Positions 1-9,520 of a DNA stretch of 41,231 nt are shown piece after piece (the first letter of the stretch is position 1; every line of letters starts with the position of its first letter). Source of the stretch: Runella sp. (GTDB lineage: Bacteria; Bacteroidota; Bacteroidia; Cytophagales; Spirosomataceae); NCBI GenBank assembly GCA_023254175.1, contig JALQYJ010000028.1:1-41231 (forward strand), read 5' to 3'. Position numbers and translations under genes: made by a program. The notes under the pieces are model-generated. The model ran no database searches, was not told the origin of the DNA, and worked only from the letters and a program-made list of their open reading frames with translations.

Positions 1-15
1 GTATATCTTCTTTTG

Positions 16-2241
16 TCATTGTGTTTTCAATTTTTGGTAAATTGTATAAATGTTTAAATCATAATATTCACAGATTTTAGAAAAAACATTTTCTGTTTCG
101 TAAGGGTTAATAGCTAAAGATGCAAAATACATTACCCGCTCCAATTCTTTTTCTACTAAGCTTCTTTCAACTCTAAATGCTTCTGAGCTTGAATCTGATA
201 ATTGTATATCGGGTACAATTATCAAATCATGAATAACGGCTATATTTTTACTAGGATGAGTACGTAAAATTCTCCCTCTTCTTTGTATGAACTGTCTAGG
301 ATTACCTGTACTTGAACAGAATATAGCATGTTCTGCACGTGGAATGTCTACACCCTCATCCAAGCACTTCATAGAGGCTATAACGTGTATTTTTCCATCT
401 TTAAACTGCTCCAATGTTTCATTTCTGTTATTCATTCCACTTATGAATTGATTAATCATAATAGATTCATCAATCCTTCCTATCTCTCTTGTATATTGGT
501 TTATTATTTTCAGTGAATCTTCATCATCCAACTCTTCTTCCAGTAGATCTTTGGTTTTTCCTTCGGGAACGTAAATAAATGTGTACTTTAAATTACCTTC
601 AATTCTAAAACGATTTTCTAATATCTCCCTTGTTTTTGACAGTTTATTTGCCGCTTTATGAATAATTCTTTTTCTTTTTAATAATAACTTTTGTACTATT
701 TCATTATCATCTAGGCTGCCTGTTTTTTTATTGAAGAATTTAGCTAGTTTTTTTGTTATCTCTATATATTGTTCAAGCTCATTCATAGTAAGATTTACTA
801 TATGAGGATGATAATAGTATTTACATAAAATCCCCTCATCTATTGCCTTTTCCATTGAAAAAGAGTAAGTATAGGGCTCTTTATCATTGAAAAAAGTTTC
901 CATTGCTCTACTTCCCTCAATATCATAAATTCTTTTAGGCGTCGCAGATAATCCTATTCGATTTTGAAAAGTTATTGTTGATAAGTTTTTTAGAACACTC
1001 TCAGATCCAATATTATGGGCTTCATCAGCTATAAATAATGTATCTTTAGGAAGCCTATGAACATATTTTTGAAACCGCTCCTTTATAAAAGAAGCATATG
1101 TTGTAATAATAATAAATGAAATTGGAATTCTTTTTGCTGTCGACAAAGTAGTGGCCAACTCACTTTCCCATTGGCTTTTTGAAGAAACTTTAATAATTTC
1201 TTGAAAGTTAAACTTTTTTGCTTCTTGTTCCCACTGATTTACCAAAGTTATTGTTGGAACTAAGATAATACAATGGTATATGTATTCTTCATTATGCAAA
1301 GTTTCCTGTAAAAGGCAATTGAGCGATGTTATTGTTTTTCCCGTTCCAGTTGCCATTGCAAAAATTCCTTGCTTTTCGTTTTTAAGCCAATTCTGATAGG
1401 CCTCTTGTTGGTATTCGCGAGGGCCGCTTTTGTATGGGAAGCGAGGTTCAATCAAGTATGTTTCAATCTTTATCAATGCTTTCTGTAAAGATTTCAGTGT
1501 ATTAGGTTCGTTATTTTTTCTTGCTTTTTGTTTGATAAGCTCTTCTTCTTCAATTAAAAGTTCATTCAAATGAAGTCCCCCATAGTTTTGCTCAATGATA
1601 GTTTCAATTTGTGCAAATGCTATATACTCAACATAATTTGCTTCTCCGTTCCAGATTTGTTCAAATAAATTTTGGTACTCTTCAATCCCATCTTTTCCCC
1701 CCTCCCAAGATAATTTTACATCCAGCTCTTCCAAATTCTCAAGCAAGCCACTTGCTGTAAAATTACAGGAGCCTCTGAATTTTACTTGGTTGGTTCCATC
1801 CTTAAAAACACCAGATTTATAATGGGATAGACCTCCTTTCCCTTTCGGCCTAATTGATTTTATCTCAATACGTTTCATCGAAATCAACCATGCCAAGCAT
1901 TTAAAAAAATGCTCTCCATAGCTATCGAGGGTTTTCCTCAATTTGTCAAAGTCTTGTAGTAAGCCAGAATACTCATCGACAATACCGTATTGGCTTTCGA
2001 GAAGTACTTTTTTATCTCTGTCCGACAAGATATGATTAATTACCAAGCGAACAGTGCCGTCCTTAGCCAAAAACTTTGCAAAACCTAAAGATAAAGTGCT
2101 GATTGCTGAGCTACTAAAGTAACCAAGCAACAAATCCAGATGGGTACTCTCTAACAAACCTTCAGTATAGAAAGCCAATGGCTCATTTTGGGTTCCAGAA
2201 CGATACTCCTTGCTTTTGGGGAATTGTATATCTGAAAGCAT
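16..2241 (-). CDS. PLD-nuclease / SF2 helicase fusion, defence-like
   Basis: The 741-residue protein joins an N-terminal phospholipase-D-like (HKD) nuclease domain to a superfamily 2 helicase. Residues 30-200 carry one HKD motif (H140-Y-K142, then GSCNFTASGL near 157-166 and acidic residues at 170-172). The helicase part has Walker A GTGKT (299-303), DEAH (406-409), LSATPKR (about 431-437) and motif VI QRRGR near 655. Fusions of an HKD nuclease to an SSL2/COG1061-type helicase are known in restriction-like and phage-defence settings, so DNA translocation coupled to cleavage is a reasonable inference. Base composition is clearly more AT-rich than recQ next door, which suggests recent acquisition. 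The gene is complete, ending 15 bases inside the window; any partner gene downstream on this strand lies outside. The ATG gives a complete N-terminus. Confidence 0.85.
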   Translation of the reverse strand: MLSDIQFPKSKEYRSGTQNEPLAFYTEGLLESTHLDLLLGYFSSSAISTLSLGFAKFLAKDGTVRLVINHILSDRDKKVLLESQYGIVDEYSGLLQDFDKLRKTLDSYGEHFFKCLAWLISMKRIEIKSIRPKGKGGLSHYKSGVFKDGTNQVKFRGSCNFTASGLLENLEELDVKLSWEGGKDGIEEYQNLFEQIWNGEANYVEYIAFAQIETIIEQNYGGLHLNELLIEEEELIKQKARKNNEPNTLKSLQKALIKIETYLIEPRFPYKSGPREYQQEAYQNWLKNEKQGIFAMATGTGKTITSLNCLLQETLHNEEYIYHCIILVPTITLVNQWEQEAKKFNFQEIIKVSSKSQWESELATTLSTAKRIPISFIIITTYASFIKERFQKYVHRLPKDTLFIADEAHNIGSESVLKNLSTITFQNRIGLSATPKRIYDIEGSRAMETFFNDKEPYTYSFSMEKAIDEGILCKYYYHPHIVNLTMNELEQYIEITKKLAKFFNKKTGSLDDNEIVQKLLLKRKRIIHKAANKLSKTREILENRFRIEGNLKYTFIYVPEGKTKDLLEEELDDEDSLKIINQYTREIGRIDESIMINQFISGMNNRNETLEQFKDGKIHVIASMKCLDEGVDIPRAEHAIFCSSTGNPRQFIQRRGRILRTHPSKNIAVIHDLIIVPDIQLSDSSSEAFRVERSLVEKELERVMYFASLAINPYETENVFSKICEYYDLNIYTIYQKLKTQ

Positions 2242-2259
2242 TTTGCAAAACCTTTACCA

Positions 2260-2291
2260 CAAAATTAACTTTATCTTTAAACTAATACAAG
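2260..2291 (-). promoter_or_regulatory. Candidate promoter of the PLD-helicase gene
   Basis: On the minus strand a perfect Bacteroidota -7 box, TAATTTTG (2260-2267), lies 20 bases downstream of CTTG (2288-2291), one base off the TTTG -33 consensus. It is 18 bases from the ATG, a normal leader length. The rest of the 2242-2438 intergenic stretch separates this gene from divergent recQ; a weaker TTACTTTG near 2370 may serve recQ. Confidence 0.5.
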
Positions 2292-2438
2292 TGCTGTATA
2301 ATTAATTATTTATTTACATCTCAATTCCCCTATTGTCTCATTTCTGTTGTCTTTATTTAGTCATACTGGTTACTTTGTAGCTTTTTATCAGTCAACGACT
2401 TGGTGTAAGACTGTGGTCTAGTGTGAGAAAACCGCGAT

Positions 2439-4595
2439 ATGAGACAAACTAAAGAACAAATTTTAAAACAGTATTTCGGTTACGATACTTTTCGGCCGTT
2501 GCAAGCCGAAATTATTGATTGGGTATCGGCAGGAAACGATTGTATGGTGCTAATGCCCACGGGTGGGGGAAAGTCAGTCTGCTACCAAGTGCCAGCCCTC
2601 ATGACCGAGGGACTCACGATTGTGGTATCGCCGCTGATTGCGCTCATGAAAGACCAAGTGCAAGCCCTGCGAGGCAACGGCGTAGGTGCGGCCTATCTCA
2701 ATAGTACCCTCAGCAGCAGCGAACAATACGCCATCGAACGGCAATGTTACGCGGGCGAAATCAAGTTGCTGTACATTGCTCCCGAAAAACTGCTTACGCC
2801 TAGTTGCATGGACTTTGTTCGAGGACTAAAAGTCAACCTGTTGGCCGTAGACGAGTCGCACTGCGTATCGGTATGGGGGCATGATTTTCGACCGGAATAC
2901 ACCCAACTCCACGTTCTCAAAACGGCGTTCCCCGACGTCCCGATGATTGCCCTCACGGCCACCGCCGACCGAGTCACGCGCCGCGATGTGTTGAAACAAT
3001 TGGGCATTCCTGACGCACGCGTTTTTGAGGCGTCGTTTGACCGCCCCAACCTCTCGCTGAACGTTTTGCCAGGGCGAAACCGCATCAAAGTCATTGAACA
3101 ATTTATTCACGACCACCCCAATCAGCCTGGCATTATTTATTGTTTAGCCCGAAAAACGACCGAAGATATTGCTTTAAAATTGCGCGCCAAAGGCATCAAT
3201 GCCCACTTTTACCACGCCAAAATGCCCGCCGAAGACCGTTCTGCCGCCCAAGATAATTTTCTCCGTGATGATGTGCAGGTCATGGTAGCGACAGTAGCAT
3301 TTGGGATGGGGATTGATAAATCGAACGTACGCTGGATCATCCATTACAACATGCCAAGCAACGTCGAAAGTTTTTACCAAGAGATTGGGCGGGCAGGCCG
3401 CGACGGCCTCAAATCGACGACAATATTGTTTTACAGCTTTGCTGATTGGATCATGCGCCGCGACATGATTGAAAATTCGGAGTTGCCGCAGCACATGAAA
3501 GATATTCAGTTTGCCAAGCTCGACCGCATGAAACAATACGCCGAAGCCGACCACTGCCGCCGCCGAATTTTGCTGAGTTATTTCAACGAAACCGTCGAAC
3601 GCGATTGTGGCAACTGCGACGTGTGCCGCAACCCCCGTTCTAAATTCGATGCTACCGTATCGGCACAAAAAGCCCTGTCGGCCATTGCCCGTACCGAGCA
3701 AAAAATAGCGATGGGAATGCTCATTGATGTTTTACGAGGCTCGCACAACCGCAGCGTTACGGAACGAGGCTACGACAAAATCAAAACCTTTGGCGTAGGG
3801 CGTGACCTCCGCGCCGAAGAGTGGGCCGAGTACTTGACCCAAATGCTCAACTCGGGTGTTATGGACGTGGCCTACGATGAAGCCCACTCGCTGAAGCTCA
3901 ACGAGATTTCGTGGCGCGTTTTGCGCGGTGAGCGTAAGGTGGAATTGGTGCGTTTTGAGTCGTACGAAGAAAAACGCAAACGCCAAGAAGAACAAACAGA
4001 GCCTGTTAAAACCAAGAAAGAAATCATTCGCGACGAACTATTTGAACGCCTACGCAAGGTACGTAAACGCTTGGCCGAAGACGAAAACGTACCTCCTTTT
4101 GTGGTATTTTCCGATGCCACACTCTCCGACATGGCCGAAAAACGCCCCGTCAACCGCATTCAGATGCTTCAAGTTTCGGGGGTAGGTGAGGCCAAAGTAG
4201 CGCACTACGGCGAGGCTTTTATCAACGAAATTTTAGAATACGCCCGCGAGAAAACCGCACCAGGCACCCGCATCGTCAGTGGAATGACCTACATCGAAAC
4301 CCACGATTTGTACAAGCAAGGACTCTCGCCTCAGCAAATCGCGCAGCGACGGAATTTGAACGAGTTGACGATTTATTCGCACCTAGCTAAGCTTTACGAC
4401 GATGGACAAGAGATTGACCTTTGGCAATACCTCACCAAAAACGACTACCGCACCATTACGGAAGCGGCGGAGGCGCTAAATATCGCCCCAAACGCCGCAC
4501 TCAAACCGCTTTTTGAGCATTTAGAGGGACATTATGAGTATTATAAGTTGCGAATTGCGCTGGCTTTGTGGGGAAAAAATAACAAAAAAGACTAG
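2439..4595 (+). CDS. recQ: ATP-dependent DNA helicase RecQ
   Basis: A 718-residue RecQ-family 3'-5' DNA helicase acting in recombination and fork repair. Helicase motifs are in order: Walker A TGGGKS (41-46), motif II DESH (138-141) followed by the RecQ-specific WGHDFRPEY, ALTATAD, and motif VI QEIGRAGRDG. A zinc-binding RQC segment follows, with cysteines in HCRRRILLSYF and CGNCDVC. An HRDC-like domain is at roughly 530-610 and a C-terminal helix-turn-helix segment (LSPQQIAQRR) at about 625-660. Length and order match full-length RecQ. Motif II reads DESH rather than the usual DEAH, probably a tolerated change. The gene is transcribed divergently from the PLD-helicase and converges on the oligopeptidase gene. 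Confidence 0.96.
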   Translation: MRQTKEQILKQYFGYDTFRPLQAEIIDWVSAGNDCMVLMPTGGGKSVCYQVPALMTEGLTIVVSPLIALMKDQVQALRGNGVGAAYLNSTLSSSEQYAIERQCYAGEIKLLYIAPEKLLTPSCMDFVRGLKVNLLAVDESHCVSVWGHDFRPEYTQLHVLKTAFPDVPMIALTATADRVTRRDVLKQLGIPDARVFEASFDRPNLSLNVLPGRNRIKVIEQFIHDHPNQPGIIYCLARKTTEDIALKLRAKGINAHFYHAKMPAEDRSAAQDNFLRDDVQVMVATVAFGMGIDKSNVRWIIHYNMPSNVESFYQEIGRAGRDGLKSTTILFYSFADWIMRRDMIENSELPQHMKDIQFAKLDRMKQYAEADHCRRRILLSYFNETVERDCGNCDVCRNPRSKFDATVSAQKALSAIARTEQKIAMGMLIDVLRGSHNRSVTERGYDKIKTFGVGRDLRAEEWAEYLTQMLNSGVMDVAYDEAHSLKLNEISWRVLRGERKVELVRFESYEEKRKRQEEQTEPVKTKKEIIRDELFERLRKVRKRLAEDENVPPFVVFSDATLSDMAEKRPVNRIQMLQVSGVGEAKVAHYGEAFINEILEYAREKTAPGTRIVSGMTYIETHDLYKQGLSPQQIAQRRNLNELTIYSHLAKLYDDGQEIDLWQYLTKNDYRTITEAAEALNIAPNAALKPLFEHLEGHYEYYKLRIALALWGKNNKKD

Positions 4596-4639
4596 AGGCA
4601 ATAGCAAGGAATAGTAGAGTTGTATTTAATTCCCGCCTC

Positions 4640-6691
4640 CTAGTTTACCAAACTCAGCATAAACGCATACTCCAATGCAATGTCTTTCAGGCGTTTGAAG
4701 CGCCCCGAAGCACCACCGTGGCCCGCTTCCATATCGCAATGAAATAGAAGGAGGTTGTCATCTGTTTTTAATTCGCGCAGTTTGGCCACCCATTTGGCAG
4801 GTTCCCAATACTGCACTTGCGAGTCGTGCAAGCCTGTTGTAACGAGCATGTTAGGATACACTTGCGCCGTTACGTTATCATAAGGACTATATGATTTCAT
4901 GTAGTCGTAGTACACCTTTTCGTTCGGATTTCCCCATTCTTCATACTCACCCGTCGTGAGCGGAATACTTTCGTCGAGCATGGTCGTGACCACGTCCACA
5001 AACGCCACTTGGGCCACCATGCCACGGTACAGCGCAGGCGCCATGTTGGCCACCGCACCCATCAACAATCCACCTGCACTTCCACCCATGGCAAAAAGCC
5101 CTGCCGACGACGTCCATTTTTTTTGAATCAGAAATTGAGCGCAATCAATAAAATCGGTGAAGGTATTTTTCTTGTGCAGCATTTTCCCATTTTCGTACCA
5201 ATTACGCCCCATTTCTTGCCCTCCTCGAATGTGACAAATGGCAAACGCAAACCCTCGATTCAACAAACTCAGCCGTGCCGCACTAAACGACGGGTCAATG
5301 GAATAGCCATACGAACCGTAGGCATATTGGAGCAAAGGGGCGTTTCCGTCCTTCACAAATCCTTTTTTATAAACAATCGAAATCGGTACCAAAGCACCAT
5401 CGCGGGCAGGTGCAAATAGGCGTTCGGTCTGGTAATCGTCTTTGTTAAATTCTCCCAACACCTCTTGTTGTTTGAGCAACACCCGTTCGCGGGTTTCCAT
5501 GTTGTAATCAAAAGTGCTGCTCGGAGTCGTGAGCGAAGTATATCTGTAGCGCAATGTAGTGGTGTCAAAATCGGGGTTTGTACCCACATAAGCCGTGTAA
5601 GCCGCTTCGCCAAAATTGAGGTAGTGCTCCGTTTGATTTTGTTGATTCATCACGCGTATATGCAGCAGTCCCTCCGAACGCTCCTGCACCACCAAATGAT
5701 TCCGAAACACCTCCAACCCCTCAAAATATACCTCTTCACGGTGCGCAATCACCACTTTCCATTGCGTTATATCGGCATGAGCCGCTTCGGCTACTTGCAT
5801 CAAGCAAAAATTAAACGCCCCATTTAGGTTGGTTCGGATGTAAAAACCGTCTTCAAAATGCTCCACAGAATACTCATGCCCCCGTTGGCGCGGTAAAAAT
5901 GACCTAAATTCGGCCGTAGGCGCATCGGCGGGGAGGAGCAGATACTCGGTCATGACGCCATTTTGATCCGACGAAATTGCGATGTACTTTTTCGATTTCA
6001 TGCGGTGAAGCCCCAAATAGAATTGGTCGTCTTCTTCTTCAAAGACCAAAACATCCTCTTCGGGCTTGGTGCCGAGTACGTGCCGCCACACTTGATAGCC
6101 AAGCAACGTTTCGGGGTCTTTGCGGATGTAAAAAACGGTCTGATTATCCGCCGCCCACGCATAATTTCCACCTTCGGTATCCGGAATTGCCTCGGGGTAT
6201 AAATCTCCCGTTTTGAGGTTTTTAAAACGCAAGGTATATAACCGCCGACTCACGGTGTCTTCCCCAAAAGCAGCAATTTCTTCGTTGTCAGAGATTTCGG
6301 GAAAAGTAGCATTATAGTACGATTGACCTTCAGCCAATTCGTTGAGGTTGAGCATGATTTCCTCCTCAGCATCCAGCGTTTGGTACTTTCGAGCGTAAAT
6401 CGGATACTCACCTCCTTGTTCGTAGCGGTAGTAGTACCAATAGTTCCCGTCTTTGTACGGCACTGATTCGTCCTGCTCTTTGATTCTCGATTTCATCTCA
6501 ACAAACAATGCCTCCCGCAACTCTTTGAAAGGCGTCATTATTGCCTCAGTATAGTCATTTTCGGCCGTGAGGTAGTCGATAACTTCTTGGTTTTCGCGGT
6601 CGCGCAGCCAGTAGTAGTTATCAACGCGAAAATCGTTATGAATTTCTAACGAATGAGGCTTTTTGTTGGCTTTAGGTGGCTGTGTCGTCAT
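4640..6691 (-). CDS. ptrB: Oligopeptidase B (S9A prolyl oligopeptidase family)
   Basis: A 683-residue serine peptidase. The N-terminus (YYWLRDREN near residue 27) and middle form the seven-bladed propeller of S9A enzymes, and the C-terminal third is an alpha/beta hydrolase. The nucleophile is S538 in GGSAGG, with D623 in LHDSQV and H658 in AGHGGASGR. The acidic stretch TTGEYEEWGNP is typical of oligopeptidase B, which cleaves short peptides after basic residues. There is no signal peptide, so it is probably cytoplasmic. It converges with recQ (44 bases apart), with no strong terminator hairpin visible between them. ATG start; length is normal for the family. Confidence 0.93.
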   Translation of the reverse strand: MTTQPPKANKKPHSLEIHNDFRVDNYYWLRDRENQEVIDYLTAENDYTEAIMTPFKELREALFVEMKSRIKEQDESVPYKDGNYWYYYRYEQGGEYPIYARKYQTLDAEEEIMLNLNELAEGQSYYNATFPEISDNEEIAAFGEDTVSRRLYTLRFKNLKTGDLYPEAIPDTEGGNYAWAADNQTVFYIRKDPETLLGYQVWRHVLGTKPEEDVLVFEEEDDQFYLGLHRMKSKKYIAISSDQNGVMTEYLLLPADAPTAEFRSFLPRQRGHEYSVEHFEDGFYIRTNLNGAFNFCLMQVAEAAHADITQWKVVIAHREEVYFEGLEVFRNHLVVQERSEGLLHIRVMNQQNQTEHYLNFGEAAYTAYVGTNPDFDTTTLRYRYTSLTTPSSTFDYNMETRERVLLKQQEVLGEFNKDDYQTERLFAPARDGALVPISIVYKKGFVKDGNAPLLQYAYGSYGYSIDPSFSAARLSLLNRGFAFAICHIRGGQEMGRNWYENGKMLHKKNTFTDFIDCAQFLIQKKWTSSAGLFAMGGSAGGLLMGAVANMAPALYRGMVAQVAFVDVVTTMLDESIPLTTGEYEEWGNPNEKVYYDYMKSYSPYDNVTAQVYPNMLVTTGLHDSQVQYWEPAKWVAKLRELKTDDNLLLFHCDMEAGHGGASGRFKRLKDIALEYAFMLSLVN

Positions 6692-6777
6692 AGAAAGAAC
6701 AGATTTATCGGCTTTTGATTTAAACCGTAAAGTAAGGCTGTTTTTGAGAAATAATTTATTTTTGCTAAAAAACTACG

Positions 6778-6960
6778 ATGATTACTGATATTCACTCCCT
6801 CGACCCCAACGGTACTTATACCTACGCCGATTACTTGAAATGGCGATTTGAGGAGTAAGTAGAGCTCATTAAAGGGGAAATTTATCGAATGTCACCCGCG
6901 CCCAAAATGGCGCATTAATGGGTATCTAACAAACTTTCATTAAGGTATTTAGGCAATAGT
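6778..6960 (+). pseudogene. Uma2-family (DUF820) N-terminal remnant
   Basis: An ATG opens a frame reading MITDIHSLDPNGTYTYADYL, which resembles the start of Uma2 family (DUF820, PD-(D/E)XK-like) proteins. TAA at 6856-6858 stands where family members have Arg before VELIKGEIYRMSPAPKMAH. A second TAA at 6916-6918 stands where Gln is expected before WVSNKLSL. The frame then runs into the 3' end of the convergent carbonic anhydrase-like gene, so the rest of the coding region is gone. Two nonsense codons and the missing C-terminal two thirds make this a dead gene. The assignment rests on recognising family motifs by eye. Confidence 0.72.
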
Positions 6961-7479
6961 TTACTCCCCCTCCTGAAACCAACCCGCATACATGACATAA
7001 TTGTTGGCGGTGCGCATAAATACTTCTCCTAAATCGGGCGTGACCTCTTTGAGGTATTTAGCAGGATTTCCTGCCCAAATCGTTCCTGGAGGAATTACTT
7101 TTCCTTGGGTAACTACGGCTCCTGCGGCAATGATCGAGCCCGTTCCGATGTGTACATTGTCCATCACAATCGCCCCCATTCCAATCAGCACTTTGTCTTC
7201 AATCGTACAACCGTGCACGATGGCATTGTGAGCAATCGAAACGTGATTACCAATAATCGTTTTGGACTTCTGGTAGGTGCAATGAATCACCGCCCCGTCT
7301 TGGATGTTTACGTAGTCTCCCATCTGAATGGTGTTGACATCACCACGTACAACGGCATTAAACCAAACGGTACAGTGTTCGCCCATAATGACCTCCCCGA
7401 CAACCGTAGCGTTGTCGGCAAACCAACACGTTGAACCATATTTTGGAGAAAGCCCGCGAACAGATTTAATAAGTGCCAT
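6961..7479 (-). CDS. Gamma-carbonic anhydrase family protein
   Basis: A left-handed beta-helix protein of 172 residues (from the ATG at 7479) made of hexapeptide repeats such as VNIQDG, VSIAHN and VLIGMG. The three zinc-ligand histidines of gamma-class carbonic anhydrases are present in VIHCTY, SIAHN and IVHGC. Members of this YrdA/PaaY-like branch may be carbonic anhydrases or thioesterase-associated; activity cannot be read from sequence. A TTG four codons upstream extends the frame, but MALIKSVRG is the usual N-terminus. It ends against the Uma2 remnant. Confidence 0.9.
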   Translation of the reverse strand: MALIKSVRGLSPKYGSTCWFADNATVVGEVIMGEHCTVWFNAVVRGDVNTIQMGDYVNIQDGAVIHCTYQKSKTIIGNHVSIAHNAIVHGCTIEDKVLIGMGAIVMDNVHIGTGSIIAAGAVVTQGKVIPPGTIWAGNPAKYLKEVTPDLGEVFMRTANNYVMYAGWFQEGE

Positions 7480-7497
7480 AATGATTGTCAATTTTTA

Positions 7498-7505
7498 CAA
7501 ATATA
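7498..7505 (-). promoter_or_regulatory. -7 box of the carbonic anhydrase-like gene
   Basis: TATATTTG on the minus strand matches the Bacteroidota TAnnTTTG -7 element and lies 18 bases before the ATG at 7479. No clear TTTG -33 box is found at the usual 19-21 base spacing. Confidence 0.4.
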
Positions 7506-7612
7506 GTAGTCATGCGCGTTTAATTCCGTTTCCTAGCATTTTTTATAGGCTTTATAAACCAACTGTTGGTCGTTAGAGGCTAACTTTTTTCCTTTGACAA
7601 AAATTCTGTTAA

Positions 7613-8644
7613 ATGTTCACCAAGTTATCTTCCCAAACCCGCATTATAGCCACGGTAATTGCCGTTTTGCTTTTTTTTTCTTTTTTCATGCGATGGTATG
7701 TATTTGGCATCCAATGGCACATCAACCTTGTATTGATGCTGATTTCTGGAAGTATGATGACTGTTTCATGGGTATTTTTCAGCCAATTTCACCGTTACTT
7801 AGACAAAGTTTTCCCGTATGAACGTGGCATTTTTTTACGCATAATTCCTCAAGTATTAATCACCTTTGGAGTGGTTTATATGCTCTCTTGGTTTGTTATG
7901 TGGCGAGTGATAGGGCTATTTAATTTTGAAGATATTGTTAATAAACAATACACTCCTTTAGCGCAAGCAGCAGGCTATTTTGCTCAGTTTATGGTTGTGG
8001 TTTTATTGAATGTACTTCACCTTGCTGAATATTTGTTTAGAAAATGGAGAGAAAATGCAACCCGAGCAGCCCACCTAGAACAAGAGAAAGCCCAAGTTCA
8101 ATTTGACAACCTCAAAAACCAGTTAAACCCGCATTTTTTATTTAATAGTCTTACTTCCCTCGATAGTCTAATCCAAGATAATCCTGAACTAGCACGACAG
8201 TTTTTACAGCAACTTTCAAAAGTTTTTCGTTATGTGTTACAGCACAAAGACAAAGGATTGGTTCCGCTTCATACGGAGTGGGAGTTTATCAAAAATTACG
8301 TTTTTTTGCTCACAACACGCTTTGAAAACACGTTACAGATTAACTTTGAAATTGAAGAAGAGGCTTACCAACGAAAAATTGCCCCTGTTACTTTACAAAT
8401 TTTGATTGAAAATGCTCTAAAGCACAATATTATCAGCCAAGAACGCCCCCTGACGATTCGCATTAGTACGGATGGTGCTTACCTGAAAGTCGAAAACAAC
8501 CTCCAACTCAAAAAGAAAGTCGAAACCTCCAACAAACTGGGTCTTCAAAACCTCCGAACGCTGTACAGTTTTCTGACCGATGTTTCCTTTGAGACAATTG
8601 AGCACAGTGGCAAGTTTGTCGCTTACGTGCCGCTGATTGAATAA
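7613..8644 (+). CDS. LytS-type sensor histidine kinase
   Basis: A 343-residue membrane sensor kinase of the His_kinase (PF06580) type. Four hydrophobic segments at about 10-27, 38-58, 75-100 and 117-141 form the membrane sensor. A short coiled stretch leads to the phospho-acceptor H174 in LNPHFLFNSL. The ATPase domain has its N-box in QILIENALKHN and a degenerate G-box in NKLGLQNLR. There is no separate extracellular ligand domain. The LytTR response regulator starts 66 bases downstream and is almost certainly its partner; their target genes cannot be told from the sequence. Confidence 0.92.
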   Translation: MFTKLSSQTRIIATVIAVLLFFSFFMRWYVFGIQWHINLVLMLISGSMMTVSWVFFSQFHRYLDKVFPYERGIFLRIIPQVLITFGVVYMLSWFVMWRVIGLFNFEDIVNKQYTPLAQAAGYFAQFMVVVLLNVLHLAEYLFRKWRENATRAAHLEQEKAQVQFDNLKNQLNPHFLFNSLTSLDSLIQDNPELARQFLQQLSKVFRYVLQHKDKGLVPLHTEWEFIKNYVFLLTTRFENTLQINFEIEEEAYQRKIAPVTLQILIENALKHNIISQERPLTIRISTDGAYLKVENNLQLKKKVETSNKLGLQNLRTLYSFLTDVSFETIEHSGKFVAYVPLIE

Positions 8645-8710
8645 AAATGGCGGTACTACTCAAAAACGCCCATTTAAACATTGTCAAATTACTTAGTACA
8701 TTACTTGCCC

Positions 8711-9481
8711 ATGACCATTCTAATCATCGAAGATGAGCCGTTGGTGGCCAAAAACATTGAAAAATTAGTGCGTGAACTCTTACCCGATGCCCGTCTACAT
8801 GGACCTTTGGCTAGTGTTGAAAATACCCTAAAATGGTTGGACAAGCATCCCGAACCTGATTTAATTTTAGCCGATATTCAGCTCGCAGATGGCGTTAGTT
8901 TTGATATTTTTCAAGAACGACCCCTGCATTGCCCTATTATTTTCACCACGGCCTACGACGACTATGCCATTCGGGCATTTAAGCTCAATAGCGTCGACTA
9001 TCTTTTAAAACCTATTGATAAACAAGAATTTCAAAAATCCTTTGATAAATTTCAGCGTTGGCGTTCATCACATTCGTCCGACATATTTTCATCGCAACTG
9101 CGCGATTTATTACATGATTTAAACCCTCAAACTTCCAAAAAATACAAACAACGTTTTACGGCCCATCACCAACGTTCTGTCGTCGCCATAGCCGACGTCC
9201 GCATTGCTTATTTTGTTCGCGATGAAGTCATTTGGTTAGTAACGGTCGACCACCAACGTCTGATTACTGATTATCAATCGCTGGATGAAATCGAAGAGCT
9301 TCTTGACCCCGTACAATTTGTACGCGCCAACCGTCAGTACATCGTTCGAAAAGAAGCTATTGAAAGCTATCGCACGCATTATTCGGGCAAAATCGAGCTA
9401 CTCCTAAGTGTTCCTTCCAAAGAAGAAGTAGTCATCAGTAAAGACCGAGCCGCGAGCTTTCGCGTGTGGTTTGAGGAATAA
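8711..9481 (+). CDS. LytTR-family response regulator
   Basis: A 256-residue regulator with a receiver domain (phospho-acceptor D55 in LILADIQ, acidic pocket IIEDEP near residue 8, Thr in FTTAYDD, Lys in LLKPID) and a C-terminal LytTR DNA-binding domain (about 150-256, with FVRANRQYIV). A TTG at 8681 gives a longer frame, but the ATG at 8711 yields the conserved MTILIIEDEP start. It follows the LytS-type kinase as one transcription unit and ends at the strong hairpin at 9485. Confidence 0.93.
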   Translation: MTILIIEDEPLVAKNIEKLVRELLPDARLHGPLASVENTLKWLDKHPEPDLILADIQLADGVSFDIFQERPLHCPIIFTTAYDDYAIRAFKLNSVDYLLKPIDKQEFQKSFDKFQRWRSSHSSDIFSSQLRDLLHDLNPQTSKKYKQRFTAHHQRSVVAIADVRIAYFVRDEVIWLVTVDHQRLITDYQSLDEIEELLDPVQFVRANRQYIVRKEAIESYRTHYSGKIELLLSVPSKEEVVISKDRAASFRVWFEE

Positions 9482-9484
9482 CCA

Positions 9485-9520
9485 GCCCTGTAAGGTTTTA
9501 GAAACCTTACAGGGCTTTTG
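9485..9520 (+). terminator. Rho-independent terminator after the LytS/LytTR pair
   Basis: A perfect 14-base inverted repeat, GCCCTGTAAGGTTT (9485-9498) and its complement (9502-9515), with a three-base loop and a T tail, begins 4 bases after the stop codon. Its arms resemble those of the hairpin at 11701, which suggests a repeated hairpin family. Confidence 0.85.

Noticed and set aside
3174-3701. A 175-codon open frame on the minus strand
   Set aside because: Antisense shadow of recQ with no recognisable protein features.
4596-4639. A terminator between recQ and the oligopeptidase gene
   Set aside because: Only a 5-base GAGGC/GCCTC pairing with a long loop is present.
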